A DNA stretch of 64,000 nucleotides, taken from assembly GCF_932274485.2 (NCBI RefSeq), contig NC_065883.2:12646222-12710221 (forward strand), read 5' to 3'. Position 1 is the first letter of the stretch. Every line of letters begins with the position of its first letter. The translations under genes and the position numbers were made by a program. Below, piece after piece: positions 1 to 12,158 of this stretch. The notes beneath the pieces are model-generated. The model had not been told where the DNA came from and searched no databases. It was given only the letters and a program-made list of their open reading frames with translations. This stretch comes from Patella vulgata. Lineage: Eukaryota; Mollusca; Gastropoda; Patellidae.

Positions 1-253
1 TACAGATGACCCACGTTTCTGGAATAACATCTATCATGGAATAACAGCCGCTAATAATACGATAAATATTCAACAACATTGATAATATACGATACGATAA
101 TCAATGATGTGATATGATAAGATAATAACCACAAAACATTGACATAATACTATAAGATAATAAACAGCATTGATGTGATGTGAGAGAGAGAGAGAATGAA
201 TGAATGAAATAGGTTTTATGGCACATCAGCACCAACCGGGCTATATTGCGCCA

Positions 254-256
<3 letters not shown>

Positions 257-286
<30 letters not shown>

Positions 287-424
287 CTCGACACAAAGTA
301 GGTCATTTCGGGACTAACATATGGTTCAATTTTTATTTCAATAATTTGCTTGCGCGTAGGGGTCTTTTAGCAGTTGGTTGGAAACCGGAGGACCCGGAGA
401 AAACCCATGAGGTTGGACAGGCGA
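257..424 (-). mobile_element. SINE A, partial
   Basis: The 3' half of the tRNA-derived SINE A family. Read on the minus strand it ends in the shared GGACGTTAAACCCCAT-type end plus a (CT)n tail, seen here as (GA)n on the left. The tRNA head is missing after the central TTTCCTCC-type domain. Confidence 0.8.
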
Positions 425-710
425 TGTTAAAACAGCATTGTTGATTCAAACTTTAACACAACATTGTTATTTTTAATGTTGTATTATTATAATAATAAAT
501 GCGCCTTGGGTTGAATGGTATTGAATTTGTGTTGATTTTATTAAAAGGTGTTTTACGTCCTGGTTCTTTCATTTAAAGATATTGAGTGTTTTATGAAGGG
601 TTGTCGTTCTTTCATTCAAGGCAGAATAAAAGCTTGTTATGTATACACACAGAGATAGACATAGACGTTCAATTATTGGTATTCAATAACCACCTTGACT
701 TTGGGTGAGA

Positions 711-712
711 GG

Positions 713-743
<31 letters not shown>

Positions 744-988
744 GGGGAGAGAGAGAGAGAGAGATGAGGTTTAACGTCCACTTGACACAGACTAGGTCAT
801 TTCGGGACTAACATACGGTCTTTAGCAGTGGGAGGAAACCGGGGGACACCCACGAGGTTGGACAGGCAACCCTTCTCCTTGTCACGTACAACCGGGGATT
901 CGAAACCACGGCAGTAGATTCAGTGACAGGCCGTATGATACAGCGTACACGTGCTAACCATTCGACCATTCGACCATCCAGCCCCTCC
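711..988 (-). mobile_element. SINE A, near full length
   Basis: (GA)n tail at left, tRNA-like head at right (the complement of TGGTCGAATGGTTAGCACG, an A box, and GGTTTCGAATCCCCGG, a B box). Part of the body is deleted between the end domain and the central domain. Confidence 0.85.
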
Positions 989-1482
989 CCCATCCCCCTT
1001 GACTTTGTAGCGTAGATTACTAGACAAAGGGGAAATGTTTGTCCTTATGGTATATACGTTCAATTATTGGTATATTCAGTTAGAGGAAGTTTTCGAGTTT
1101 GCCCTATCGCATTTTTGATTTGACCATAACCACCTGGACTTTTGTAGCAAAGCGTACTAGATAAAGAGGGAAATGTTTATCCCTATGGTGAATATCGAAA
1201 ATAAAATCCGACGCGTCAGTTCGTTCTGTAATTGCCAGATTCCAATTTTAGAGCTTGTTTTCATGTTGTGATGAATATCGAAATTTAAACTTCACATTTC
1301 CATGGTCGAAGAATTCGTGTAAGTATCTAGCTAGGATAGAGAGCTTGGTTGATCTTTAAAGGTTTGCGAACGCAATACAGGACATCATTCTTGGACGTAT
1401 ATCTAAAATAAAAATTGTATTTTAAGCATTATACCCCGTCTATGCAAAGCAAAAACTAGTAATGACCGATTTGTTTAAGATA

Positions 1483-1858
1483 AAATGAAATGAAATGAAA
1501 TGGGGTTTAACGTCCTACTGTTCTGTTCCTATACTGGGCTAATGAAGACGGGCATACGCGATACAGTGTGCTATGAGGGAAATTTTGCCCGGGCAGCGGC
1601 ACTATCGCCTACTCTTATATCGAATTCCAACTGCCAGGGGATCCTTTACGTACATTCCAATATTTTCACGGGACCTCGGTTTTTCGTCTCATCCGAAGGA
1701 CTAGACAGCTGTCCTTGTCAGGCCCTCCGTTCTGCACCACTGACAAGGGGTAACCACGTCGGAAAATCTGGATGAACTTTCTCGACAAATGTAGGGATCG
1801 AACACCCGACCTCCAGGCTAGCGAGCCAGCGTCTTAACCAACTAGCCACCGTGACTCC
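1483..1858 (-). mobile_element. SINE B, full length
   Basis: A second tRNA-derived SINE. On the minus strand its head carries an A box (TGGCTAGTTGGTTAAGACG) and a B box (GGTGTTCGATCCC), followed by a roughly 280-bp body ending GGACGTTAAACCCCAT and a TTTCA pentamer tail. This is the most complete SINE B copy in the left half. Confidence 0.85.
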
Positions 1859-2472
1859 CTTTAAGATAAAAACTTGGTAGGATTCTTTAAGACATGGTAA
1901 CACGCCCACTTTAAATGAGGTCATCTGGTTTTCAATGATAACCAAATTACAGGATTTGTTGGAGACATTTGTTTTATTTCTAACTCATTTAGCATAGAAG
2001 TTAGTTTTTAATCTGTTATTCTGTTACGTTAATGTCTTTTATTTTAATAACACGTGACATGCTAAAATATGTAAACTATTATAAAACAAAGCAGTCATAT
2101 AGTTACAATATGATATAAAATTTAACAATCAGTTTGATTGGGCAGTAAGCGAATTCGTTAGACCAATTAAAACAATCGTCTTATAAGTGCTACCTTATGT
2201 TCACAGCAGTTAAATGAACTATATATGACCATGACATGGGCTGCATTGTAAATATATGAGGGACGGGGGCTAGTGGGGAGACCAATGGGGCGCCACATTC
2301 ATAAAAATAAATATTGATTTTCATGGACGTTTTTCGATTCTCTCCTGTTATATTTTTTTGATAAGGAAACTACAATCCTTTAAAAGCTTTCGAAGGGGTA
2401 GTCAGGTTCCGAATGTTCTACCATAGCTACCGGGAATGGATCAGCTCCTTCATGCTATCAGTTCCCAATGTG

Positions 2473-2477
2473 AGATT

Positions 2478-2508
<31 letters not shown>

Positions 2509-2757
2509 GGCGGTAACGTCCACTCGACACAAACCAGGTCATTTTGGGACTAACATATAGTTTAATTTTGTTTCAATAATTCGCTTGCGCGTAGGGGTCT
2601 TTAGCAGTGGGAGGAAACCGGATGACCCGAGGTTGGACGGGCGAACCTACTCCTTGTCCCGTACAACCGGAGAATCGACGAAATCAGGTCAGTTGACTCA
2701 ATTACAGACCTAACGATACAACGCACACTCGCTAACCATTCGCCCCCCCCCCCCCCC
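2473..2757 (-). mobile_element. SINE A, near full length
   Basis: A (GA)n run, then the end domain, central domain and a decayed tRNA-like head ending in a C-rich run. Several small deletions suggest an older insertion. Confidence 0.8.
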
Positions 2758-2869
2758 GTTACCAATATTATGAATGCAACTTTGATTGTTACAGTTCCAA
2801 ATATGATTAAATAACACAGCATCGAAAAATACAATTTTTATTTTTCGCGATCTTGTCGAACCGTTGTCA

Positions 2870-3207
2870 CGTGTGCTGGAAACGATCGGCTTGTCTCAGT
2901 ATTGCATTTTGATGACATCCAAACCTTCGTTCGACGGCTGCTTGAAACGATCGGCTTGTCTCAGGATGGTATTGTGATTGCACCCAATCCGTCGGGTCAC
3001 GACTGCTTGAAATGATCGGCTAATCTCTTGGTGGTATTGTGATGGCAGCCAATCCTGGATGGATGGTCTCTGGGTTGTATTGTGATGACACTCAAACCTT
3101 CGTTCGACGGCTGCTTGAAACGATCGGCTAGTCTCAGGATGGGATGGTATTGTGATTGCACCCAATCCGTCGGGTCACGACTGCTTGAAATGATCGGCTA
3201 ATCTCTG
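2870..3207. repeat. Tandem repeat, about 170-bp unit with shorter sub-units
   Basis: Blocks containing GCTTGAAACGATCGGCT and ATTGTGATTGCACCCAATCC recur at about 170-bp spacing, with an inner period near 70 bp. The open frame on the minus strand here is a by-product of the repeat. The array continues past the SINE inserted at 3212-3378. Confidence 0.75.
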
Positions 3208-3211
3208 GCTG

Positions 3212-3378
3212 GTACTTCCAACCTCGTGGGTTTTCTCCGGGGCCTCCGGTTTCCTCCCACTGCTAAAGACCCCTACGCGCAAGCGAATTATGTTAATAAA
3301 ATTAAACCATATGTTAGTCCCGAAATGACCTAGTTTGTGTCGAGTGGACGTTAAACCCCATTTCTCTCTCTCTCTCTG
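3212..3378 (+). mobile_element. SINE A, 5'-truncated, with 13-bp target duplication
   Basis: Plus-strand copy lacking the tRNA head, ending in (CT)n. It is flanked on both sides by CTCTGGCTGGTAC, part of the tandem array it entered. A 5' truncation plus target duplication is what target-primed reverse transcription by a LINE partner leaves. Confidence 0.85.
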
Positions 3379-3404
3379 GCTGGTACTGTGATTGCACCCA
3401 ATCT

Positions 3405-3609
3405 GAATTTTCCCGCGTGGTGTCCCTTTGTCAGTGGTGTAGGCGAAGCCCGTGCACGTAAAAGAACCCTTGTTCGATGGAATTCAAAATATGAGTATGT
3501 CGTAGCGCCGCCGTCTGGGAAACATTTATCTCAGAGCAAATTGTATGGCGTATGCTCACCTTCATTAGCCCGGATGGGGCAGAAAAACAGGTCGTTAAAC
3601 CCAAACCCG
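3405..3609 (+). mobile_element. SINE B, 5'-truncated
   Basis: Body and 3' end of SINE B in sense direction, diverged, ending in a GGTCGTTAAACCC variant of the shared 3' end. The open frame at 3388-3654 lies inside it and is not a gene. Confidence 0.75.
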
Positions 3610-4253
3610 CTCATCTCATCTGATGGCGCCATTGTCTCGGGTCTGTGTTTATGAAATATAATTGACTTTTTATTGAAACAGTCACACTGCTGCCAGTTTT
3701 CATATTTACAGGTACTTTTAGGTGCAGTTTGCACCAAATTCACAAATGCACTAAAATTATGCACCATTACAAGTGTGAATGAACAGCGTATTTAAATGTC
3801 TTATATTACATCTGGTTTGCTAGTCCGTTATAATGTAATCTGAGCTTTTAATGTCTCCATACAGGACATTCCTTGACAAATGCTTTCTCTTTTCTATATC
3901 ATGTTACAGTCCAATATGTTTCTTTAATAATAAATTATATTGACAAGGCCACCCATACTACACAAACAGGCCTATTCTGTTGTCATTAAGATCATTCCCA
4001 TCTAGAACTGTGTTTTAGAAATTAAAACCGTTACCAACGTGGGAACGGTGCCTAATGGAAACCAAAAGAATATTCGGGGTGGTAGAAGCCCCATCATACT
4101 TAAATATTATACAAAGTTCTTAAGTTCTATTTTAGGTCATAAATGTTATTAACATTTGTTTTGATTCTGTAAGACCACACGTGAGAAGTTAAGTGAATCC
4201 CTCAAGGTGGCAGCATACTCTGTGTAGATGCCTATATAGGCTTAATCGGGAAG
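3610..4253. other. Intergenic, nothing recognised
   Basis: A/T-rich DNA with no credible open frame, inverted repeat or known repeat end seen on either strand. Confidence 0.5.
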
Positions 4254-4606
4254 TATGGGGCTACATCACTCACTAGGAGGTCCCGGGTCCGAACTCGGTG
4301 TTGGCCGAGAAAGTTCCTTGGGATACACCAGCTTGCGTCCCCCTTATCAGTGGTGCAGGTGGTATGGTAGGGTGGGGGGGGGCTCTTGCACGGGAAAGCG
4401 CTTAGTTATATGATTGTATTAATTTAAAGTATAAAGTCAAGTCGTTCGTAAAAAAAAGTGTACTCGTTGGTGTGCATGTAAAAACCCTTGGCAGTTGAAA
4501 TTCAATGTCTGAACAAACTGCGTGGCACCCTGCCTGACATATGCCGGATGTCATTACCCAGGTTGCTGTAGAGAAGTAGGGCTTTAAACCCCATTTAATT
4601 TCATTA
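4254..4606 (+). mobile_element. SINE B, full length but diverged
   Basis: Head with a GGGTCCGAACTCGGTG-like B box at left, body interrupted by about 100 bp of unrelated sequence near 4380-4480, and a GGCTTTAAACCCCAT end with a TTTCA-like tail. Confidence 0.7.
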
Positions 4607-5270
4607 AGGAGATCAGACAAGATAACTACTAGCTGATATCAAGGTTTTTTTAAAAAAAAGAAAACGTTGCTTCAGGTTATAATATGCTTTCTTTTTCCTA
4701 GACACGATTACTCCTGAGTTATTATTTTGTACTATTTCCGTTTTTGTAAATGTATATTCGTGTAGCGTCATTTGGTGTCGATTTATTTGCAGACTGTCTG
4801 TTTAAGTTCCATGAGACAGTCCCATACCGCGAATACAACATATGAAGGCCATCTCTTATGGAATATTTCCGGTCCAGGGTCTGTCTAGAGTGCTACGAAT
4901 TGTGTGAAAGTAGCCTAGAAATACTTAGACATGAATTTCTATCTCCAAATGACACTGTACCAAATCTCAATTTTTTTTATTACACGAACGGATATTTCAG
5001 TGTTGGTCGCGATCTGGAGAAGAATGGGATAACCTAGATACCCTTGGTCTCACCTTAAGGCACTCAAACACGTGCTTTTCGTGTATTTTCAAGGTTTGAG
5101 TAAATACTGGTAACCCACTGTGCCACTTTAAACCCCAACAGGTGGAATTGAGTGAAAATGTTGACACTAATTAAAATGTTATTGGACTAGAAGTGGAACA
5201 AACATGTTACATTGTCTGGCCATTGAATGTTTTTCCTACTGGCTTTTATGATGTCAAGAAATATTTTAAG

Positions 5271-5272
<2 letters not shown>
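4607..5272. other. Intergenic, nothing recognised
   Basis: No coding frame or repeat structure was seen in this stretch. Confidence 0.5.
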
Positions 5273-5316
<44 letters not shown>

Positions 5317-5540
5317 CTAACATATGGTTCAATTATATTTTATTAATTCTCTTGGGCGTACGGAGGTCTTTAACAGTGGGGGGAAGCCGGAGAACCCGGA
5401 GAAGCCACGAGGTTAGACAGGCGACCCTACTCCTTGTCACGTATAAGCTGGGAATCGAAACAACGACACCACCTGACTCAATGACAGACCTTATGATGCA
5501 ACGCACACGCGTTAACCATTCTGCCCCCGCCCCACCCCTT
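5273..5540 (-). mobile_element. SINE A, internally deleted
   Basis: A long (GA)n tail runs straight into GGACTAACATATGG, missing the conserved 3' end, then the central domain and tRNA head. The open frame at 5193-5576 is this element read through its tail. Confidence 0.8.
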
Positions 5541-6082
5541 ATTTTAAGTAGAAATAAAAACACTAGAGAATGGTAGTGGTCTGTGTATGAAGTAAAATAT
5601 ATAGTTTTAAAAGCGAATCCGGCGGGGGGGGGGGGTCGGGTTTTTTATGTTAGTGTTTCTGGGTGGTATCGTGTCGGCCATTACCTAAATATGAATTGTG
5701 GACCTGGACATACATGCAGCCGATATTTGGTTTCCGTAGATTAAGCCAACTTTATCCAGAGAGAGTCTGGAAGAGCATATTTAGTCCAAAGCATATTTTG
5801 GAAATGCCCCTTCTGAAATATATATTCTGGATCCGCGCTTGTTGTACAGTTGACCTTGGGTTTCGATATATAAGTCAGCCACACAAGTGGTAGCCTAAAG
5901 ACATAATACAATCTAACTATATTTGTTCATGTTCTTTGTAATGATAAAAGTATTCTACTTTATCATAAAGATCATTGTGGCCATGACTTTTATCAGAAAT
6001 ATGTTTACAGAAATTGATCTTCTAGAAGCTAGTGTACATTTCCAGTTGAGGGCAATTTATATATTTGTTCTTTAAAGAGGTA
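5541..6082. other. Intergenic, nothing recognised
   Basis: A C/G homopolymer near 5625 and unremarkable A/T-rich DNA; no gene supported. Confidence 0.5.
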
Positions 6083-6187
6083 TTATCCAAGAGCCAAATC
6101 TGCCTATTGCAAGTCTTTCTTAGGACCTGGGGTCACGGTGGCTAAGTGGGTAAGACGCTGGCTCGCTAGCCTGGAGGTCGCCCGTAC
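6083..6187 (+). mobile_element. Fragment of long-TIR element end abutting a SINE B head
   Basis: 6083-6125 matches the terminal inverted repeat of the element at 43897-45207 (core GCTAAATCTGCCTATTGC). It is followed directly by a SINE B tRNA head (A box TGGCTAAGTGGGTAAGACG) that stops before the body. Confidence 0.65.
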
Positions 6188-6189
6188 TG

Positions 6190-7258
6190 TAGAATCACGA
6201 AGACCTTCAATGCTCACCAAGACAGGCAATGCTTTATTGCCAAAATTGCGCAGATTCCACGGCAAAATATTCATTGGGTCTTTTCAAATAAAAAACACTC
6301 TTACATAAGATTTGTAAATTTCAAGCAATGCCAAATTGTGGTGTGGAATTTGACATATTAAATTTGACCTTTATTTAGAAAAAAAAACTGCGCAGTTCTG
6401 GGTACTTGTTTATGTTTATTGTAAAATCTAAGTTATTTTAAAATGAACTTCGTCTATTTTAAAAGTTGATTGAAAATTACCGCCATATTGGGCGCCGTAT
6501 TGTTACCGGTTATAGAGGCCATGATGTCGCGTGCTCACATGGCAACAATCACTTTTTTATCTTTCTCGGGATAATTTTTATAAATTGGCGTAAATCAGAA
6601 TTTACAGAAGCTATGCGCGTGGCCTTAAGGAAATTAAAAATATTTAAATTTTTAGATGTTAAAAATGTCGTTAAGCCAGCTTTTGTTCAGGAGTAAACAA
6701 ACCAAAATGAACTACAAATTAAGAACGCGCCCTTGTTTATTTCAGTAAGAAACCCGAGTTTTTTTGAGAATTTTCCCTGTTAGCAAATATTTGTGTAAAA
6801 TTCGGTGACAATATTGTTATGAAATAGCTGCTACAGGTGGAGGGATAATTTGATTAGGAAATTCGACCCAGTGACGTATTTGCCACATTTATTATTTTCT
6901 CAGTATATACTAGTGAATACCATATCGACTATGGTAACAAATGTTCTTCATGCTGGGTGACATATGGAACATCAAGGTCACTTGTGACGTAATTTAAATA
7001 TTTTGTTCCTCTTATACTTATGTATGGTGCCCAAGTTCTGCGACTTTTGTCCTAATATGGTTGTTAAGCGTTCTTGGCATTTATTGTTATATTCAACAAT
7101 GTAATCACTCAAATACTAGAACATGTTTTGAATACCACACAGAACGTTCCAATAAAAGTTCTACCAGAAATGTACCAATGGCGTAAATACATTTTTTAAA
7201 TGCTGAAGAATTTAACGGTGTAAGAATAGAATCTTAATAGAAACCACTACATATATTT
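6190..7258. other. Intergenic, nothing recognised
   Basis: A/T-rich, no gene. The 76-codon frame at 6466-6696 has no splice or domain support. Confidence 0.5.
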
Positions 7259-7640
7259 TGAGAGAGAGAGAGAGGGGGAGAGAGAGAGAGAGAGAGGAGA
7301 TGGGGCTTAACGTCCACTCGACACAAACTAGGTCATTTCGGGACTAACACGTAGTTCAATTTATCTCGAAGACGTTGCTAAGACCACTCGTCTAGGGATA
7401 TGCACTGTAAAAATGTCCGTATTGCTTTAGGGGTCGTTCAAGCTCATGCAAACCAATGGCATTGAATGTAAAGTACATTCTCTCCCTCTCCCTCTCTCGG
7501 GGTGATGGCGGAATGGTTAGCACGTGCGCGCTGTATCATAAGACTTATCATTGAGTCAACTGGTGTGGTTTCGAATCCCCGGTTGTACGTGACAAGGAAT
7601 AGGGTCGCCTGTCCACCCTCGTGGGTTTTCTCCGGGTCAT
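7259..7640. mobile_element. Two SINE A fragments in opposite orientation
   Basis: 7259-7360 is the tail end of SINE A on the minus strand. 7498-7640 is a head-plus-central-domain piece on the plus strand, with clear A and B boxes. The sequence between them (7361-7497) is unassigned and ends in CT-rich tracts. Confidence 0.75.
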
Positions 7641-8518
7641 CATTTTAAATACACATATATAATTTTTACTCAAAATAATATACTATATCGGTGTCTTTAT
7701 GTCCTCATAATAGTTTAGAAAACCAAACAAAAACTATAGAACAATGAAATAGACATCAACGCGACAGAACACAGACGTAGTAAGCATACTATCAAATCAA
7801 GGTATATGTCAACGTCCTCAACACAATCCCAAAATTACCATAAAAACGAAAATAACAAATTTCACGCATATTTTGAACATAAAAATTTCCATAGTACACA
7901 AAACATCAAAGACCGTGTTTGCGGCGCCTCCAGATCTGACCGACTTCTGCTGAACATATTTAAGACATTATGATACGTATTAAATGGCAGCAATAACACA
8001 TTAAAAATTCTGAAAAAACAATGTCTCTTCTTGTCTAAAGAAGCTAATTATAGCAACTGGCGTTGGCCATTTTATTTCTTATCCGAACCAATTCTCGTAA
8101 ATGGTTTAAAATACGTATTAAAACTGACTGGAATAATATGTGTAGGCCTTGAAAAGCAAACCGACAAAGATATTTCAATAAGGGCGACTTGTTGTTATTT
8201 TTTAACGCAAATATACAGACCAGGATCAACAATGGTTTTAAAAAGCTTTGGAGACGAACTAGCCTTACCCTATTCTTTAATGTTTGGAGACAAATAAGAA
8301 TTACCGCAGTCTTAATGGTACCATCATCATTACATCGAGACTAATCATAATCACGCCTTAGCTTCAGAAACAGAGAATTCCGAAAATTCAAAAACATTTT
8401 TTAGAGATACAAAGGACTGTTTATTTATTTGGGCTGGTGAAATAGTAATTGTGTCCATGAGAACATTGGGGGTAATCTAAAATAGTACGAGAATATTGAA
8501 AACAAACTTAATGCATGG
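7641..8518. other. Intergenic, nothing recognised
   Basis: No repeat end or coding exon identified. The overlapping short frames around 8031-8297 on both strands have no supporting features. Confidence 0.45.
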
Positions 8519-8526
8519 GGCTAGGG

Positions 8527-9388
8527 CAGCGGTTCTCAACCTTTTATTGCCAACGGCACACCTTGGAACACATGAAAAATGGCGGCACACCTGGCTAAAT
8601 ATATATGAAAAAAAATTGAATTTGGTTAAATTTTTCGAAATAAAAACATGGCAAATAAGACGGAATACAGCCGTAGACAGAGACAGCCATAGAATCATAG
8701 AATGTCTTAAACTAAATAAAGAAAAGCACATCTATGAACTTATCAGCGAATATTCAATTGGGATCAATAGAGACTTTTGGCAAGCGGATTTTTCCCATCC
8801 GTATCCCGTATCCGTATCCCGTATCCGTATCGTATACGTGATACGTTGCGTCAATGTAGTTTTAGAGTTTTGGCAGATTTTAGCAATTTTTGGTTTCACT
8901 AGTGTATTGTTTCAGAAAGTTTAGCCCGTAGATCAATCAGTATGCAGACAGGCGGGAAAAATATGAAAATTCCGAGAAAAACCCATTAAAAATAATGATT
9001 AAATTCCAGTCGTTATCACTGTTTAAATCACATCAAATATACACCTTCGTGTTCTAGGATACACACAGATTCATAAAAACGCTATGATGCAACATTTCAG
9101 CGTCTAAAAGTAGCAAAAAGACGGGAAAAAGAGAACAGTGTTATACGGACCATTTCCGTATGAAAGCCGTTCCATACGTGCTGCCGTATCCGTGTGCCGT
9201 ATCACGTATGAGAAATACACAGACATTGATGACGTCACACGCAAAATCCATACGGATACGCGATACGGACCAGGAAATTACGCTTGCCAAAAGTCTCTAT
9301 TGGGTTTTTCGCATTTTCTTAAGTGTGCCTTTCAAAATTCCGCGGCACACTTAGGAAGATCTCGCGGCACACTGGTTGATAATTACTG
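8527..9388. mobile_element. hAT-type non-autonomous DNA transposon with 8-bp TSD
   Basis: The ends are CAGCGGTTCTCAACC on the left and a diverged GGTTGATAATTACTG on the right, the CAGnGGTTCTCAACC terminus typical of hAT (Charlie-like) elements. The 8-bp GGCTAGGG flanks both sides (8519-8526 and 9389-9396). It has no transposase. A second element (8765-9302) is nested inside. Confidence 0.88.
8765..9302. mobile_element. MITE nested in the hAT element
   Basis: Inverted ends AATAGAGACTTTTGGCAAGCG on the left and its near-complement on the right. The interior is full of short CCGTATCCGTATC and CGTATACGTGATACG units. No transposase. Superfamily not determined. Confidence 0.7.
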
Positions 9389-9520
9389 GGCTAGGGGGTT
9401 GGGATGATCTAGTGGTCTGGTCTGTCACGCTTCGAGTTCTAGCTGGTCGGTCAACTTTAGATTACGGTCGTTGTTTCGATCTCTGGTATGATCGTATCTG
9501 GCTTGGGGCGCCTTGCTCAA

Positions 9521-9658
9521 AAGTTAAGATCCACTGCAGATTTGGTCATAGGTCACGAAATGTAAACAGGGCTAGTGCTAACCCTAACCAACAATCACGT
9601 GCCCTAACCCTTTTTACATCTCGCGACCTATGACGAAATCTGCAATGAGCCTTAACTT
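9521..9658. mobile_element. Small foldback MITE
   Basis: Inverted arms of about 53 bp: AAGTTAAGATCCACTGCAG at left and CTGCAATGAGCCTTAACTT at right. The arms share GGTCATAGGTCACGAAATG-type sequence around a loop of about 30 bp. The RNA or single strand would form a long hairpin. Confidence 0.75.
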
Positions 9659-9822
9659 CTAGACTTTACAGTACAAATTAATTGCCTGACAAATAGATGA
9701 TTTAGCAACCGGTTGTTAACAGGCGGTTTGCCAGTGGCAACCGCGTGTACATCGACACAAACCGGCAACTGATCGTATCCTCTCAGTTACGGGCAGTCGC
9801 TCCTAACAAGGTGTGGGGGGGG

Positions 9823-10108
9823 GGGGGGGCGAATGGTTAGCATGTGCGCGCTGTATCATAAGGCCTGCCATTGAGTCATCTGGCGTGATTTCGAATCCCC
9901 GGTTGTACGACGTAACAAGGAGTAGAGTCGCCTGTCCAACCTTGTGGGTTTTCTCCAGGTCCTCCGCTTTCCTCCAACTGCTAAACTAAAGACCCCTACG
10001 TTCAAGCGAATTATTGAAATAAAATTAAACCATATGTTAGTCCCCAAATGACATAGTTTGTGTCGAGTGGACGTTAAACCCCATCTCTCTCTCTCTCTCT
10101 TTCTCTCA
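9823..10108 (+). mobile_element. SINE A, full length
   Basis: Sense copy: head with GCGAATGGTTAGCATG, B box, central domain, conserved 3' end and (CT)n tail. The minus-strand frame at 9856-10275 is only this element. Confidence 0.85.
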
Positions 10109-10600
10109 ACAAGGTGAGGCACAGTTTTTGTCTCCAAAAGAGATTGGGGTAGGGGTGGGGTATCTATTATCTTAACCAAGAGAGCAGATAAGGGTTTTTG
10201 ATTTCGTGTTGATGTCTGTTTGGTAAGATGTAAACGAGCATTTCCGTTTTCAGACTTTTGACAAAAAAACATCAACAGAATTCCGTGAAAGATAAATAAA
10301 TAGAATTTACCTATGTGTAATGTTCGGAATTTTAATCTTTTTCACATGTTATCCCTTTTCTAGTTTGTTGATGGATTTTCTGTTTTTTAAACAACAAAGG
10401 GTGTGAACACTATTCATGTTTGATCAATTAATGTTCCTTTTGTGGCCAAGACGATTCCGTTTTATATTCGTGAATTATTTTTCTCTAATTTCCAGATGTT
10501 TTACTTCTGTCATGTTTTTATTATTGTTCTGTTTGATCGCCGATTATGGAAGGACTGGATATTGGGAATTTTAAAACAGACAAGTTGGGTCTAAAAGCGA
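10109..10600. other. Intergenic, nothing recognised
   Basis: No gene or repeat structure seen. Confidence 0.45.
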
Positions 10601-10740
10601 GAGAGAGAGATAGGGGGGGGTTAACGTCCACTCGACAAAACTAGGTCATTTCGGGACTAGCATATGGTTCAATTTTATTTCAATAATTCGCTTGCGCGTA
10701 GGGGTCTTTGGCAGTGGGAGGAAACCGGAGGAGCCGGGTA
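10601..10740 (-). mobile_element. SINE A, partial
   Basis: Short (GA)n tail, end domain and part of the central domain; the head is absent. Confidence 0.8.
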
Positions 10741-11738
10741 TCGAAGGTCTAAAAGCAAATGTTAATGTAATTTGAATGTATATGAAGTGATTTATATTTT
10801 TTAAAAAATGTAAATATTGTAATTTCTAATTGATTGTGAATTACGTAAACAGTTCAAATTGAACGACGACCGTTTATTATTATTTTGTCGTTTGTGAATC
10901 GAAATCTTTATTATTACTAGTACATTGTCTTGTAGGGTATGTATTTCTTTGTTCATTACAGATGGCACCAGAAACCATAGAATTGAAATGTTAATCTCAA
11001 AGTCACTGAAGTATTGACGAGACATTTAACTCTTTACATAGTATTACGCGTTACCTCTTTTCCCTTCTACCCGACACTTGCTAGACACTTCGTCCAGCAT
11101 CACTTACAAAGGGAAGCAACGCTGGGGAACTTTCTCAAACCCCACACCTCCTGATTAGCGAGCCAGTGGAAATACCCACTCGGCCATCTTGGCTCCCAAC
11201 AACAGCAAACAGTGGAACCGTTATACGTTTAAAGATTCTGATGGCAACGAGCGAAGCCGCAGTCTGAATTTGGCTTGTTTTTTACGTTTAAAGTTCCTGT
11301 CGTATTAATACTATCCTGTGTTTTCATATTATTAGTATGTATATGTACCATGGGTAAATAATCTATTTATACTAGTAACTAGAAGTGTGTGGACTTGGTG
11401 TCACATTTCTACAAGAACAAATCTCCTCTGTTTGATAGTATGTTACTAATAAATAGATCTATTTCATCATTTAGTTACTACAGAAATAGCACACGTGTGA
11501 GAAATACAACAGTAAATTGTTACTTTTACAATATAAATACTATAACAGTTAGAAAATCTTTATAAAGGGCGGAACCGGGGATGAGGATGGTAGCCACGGC
11601 CTTATACACAATCTCCTTTCTTTCAGCAAAATGAAATAATATTAATAAAAGATGACGATTAATCAATATTTACTAAGGTTTCGTTTATGGAATACGTAAA
11701 AGGCTTCATACCCTTTCGGAGCCTTTTTGTTGGTCTAG
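10741..11738. other. Intergenic, nothing recognised
   Basis: A/T-rich. A weak SINE B-like tRNA head in reverse may lie near 11140-11195, too diverged to assign. Confidence 0.4.
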
Positions 11739-11880
11739 CTCAGTGGTTCTTAAAATGGGGGTAACAGGCAACTAAGGGGCCCGAACAAACATTGGAGGTT
11801 TTCGAAGTCAACGGAGTCAAAGAGGCTCACTGGGGGTCCGCAGAGGAAATTGGGACCGAATAAAAAAAGAAAATTCAGTA
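11739..11880. mobile_element. hAT-like end fragment
   Basis: CTCAGTGGTTCTTAAAATGGGG matches the style of hAT termini, followed by a G-rich stretch. No matching right end was found, so it is a solo fragment with an uncertain right limit. Confidence 0.5.
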
Positions 11881-12040
11881 TGAAATGATTTGTATTTGTA
11901 GTAAATTTCAGAGTCCTATAAACAGGAATGGCGGTCATATTTGTATGGGTTGGTGTGCCACGTTTTGGTGAGACACACAGGTATGCCCCAGGTCCTGACG
12001 CCCCTAATCGGACTGATCAGGGTAAATACAGATGTGGGGA

Positions 12041-12158
12041 AGGGAGAGAGAAGTGGGGTTTAACGTCCACTCCACACAAACTAGGTCATTTCGGGACTCA
12101 GTGTGGTTCAATTTTATTTCAATAATTCAACCTGAGGATCAGGAGAAAACTAACCCCA
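12041..12158 (-). mobile_element. SINE A, deleted copy
   Basis: Tail and end domain are recognisable, then a jump to GGAGAAAACTAACCC. Much of the centre and the head are missing. Confidence 0.7.

Noticed and set aside
5193-5576. 127-codon plus-strand frame with an RERERE run
   Set aside because: It is a (GA)n SINE tail translated through, followed by SINE A body.
8496-8924. 142-codon plus-strand frame
   Set aside because: It runs through the hAT end and the nested element; no domain, and the composition follows the repeats.
9823-9910. tRNA gene-like A and B boxes (also in every SINE A and B head)
   Set aside because: They do not fold into a complete cloverleaf with an acceptor stem, and are continuous with SINE bodies.
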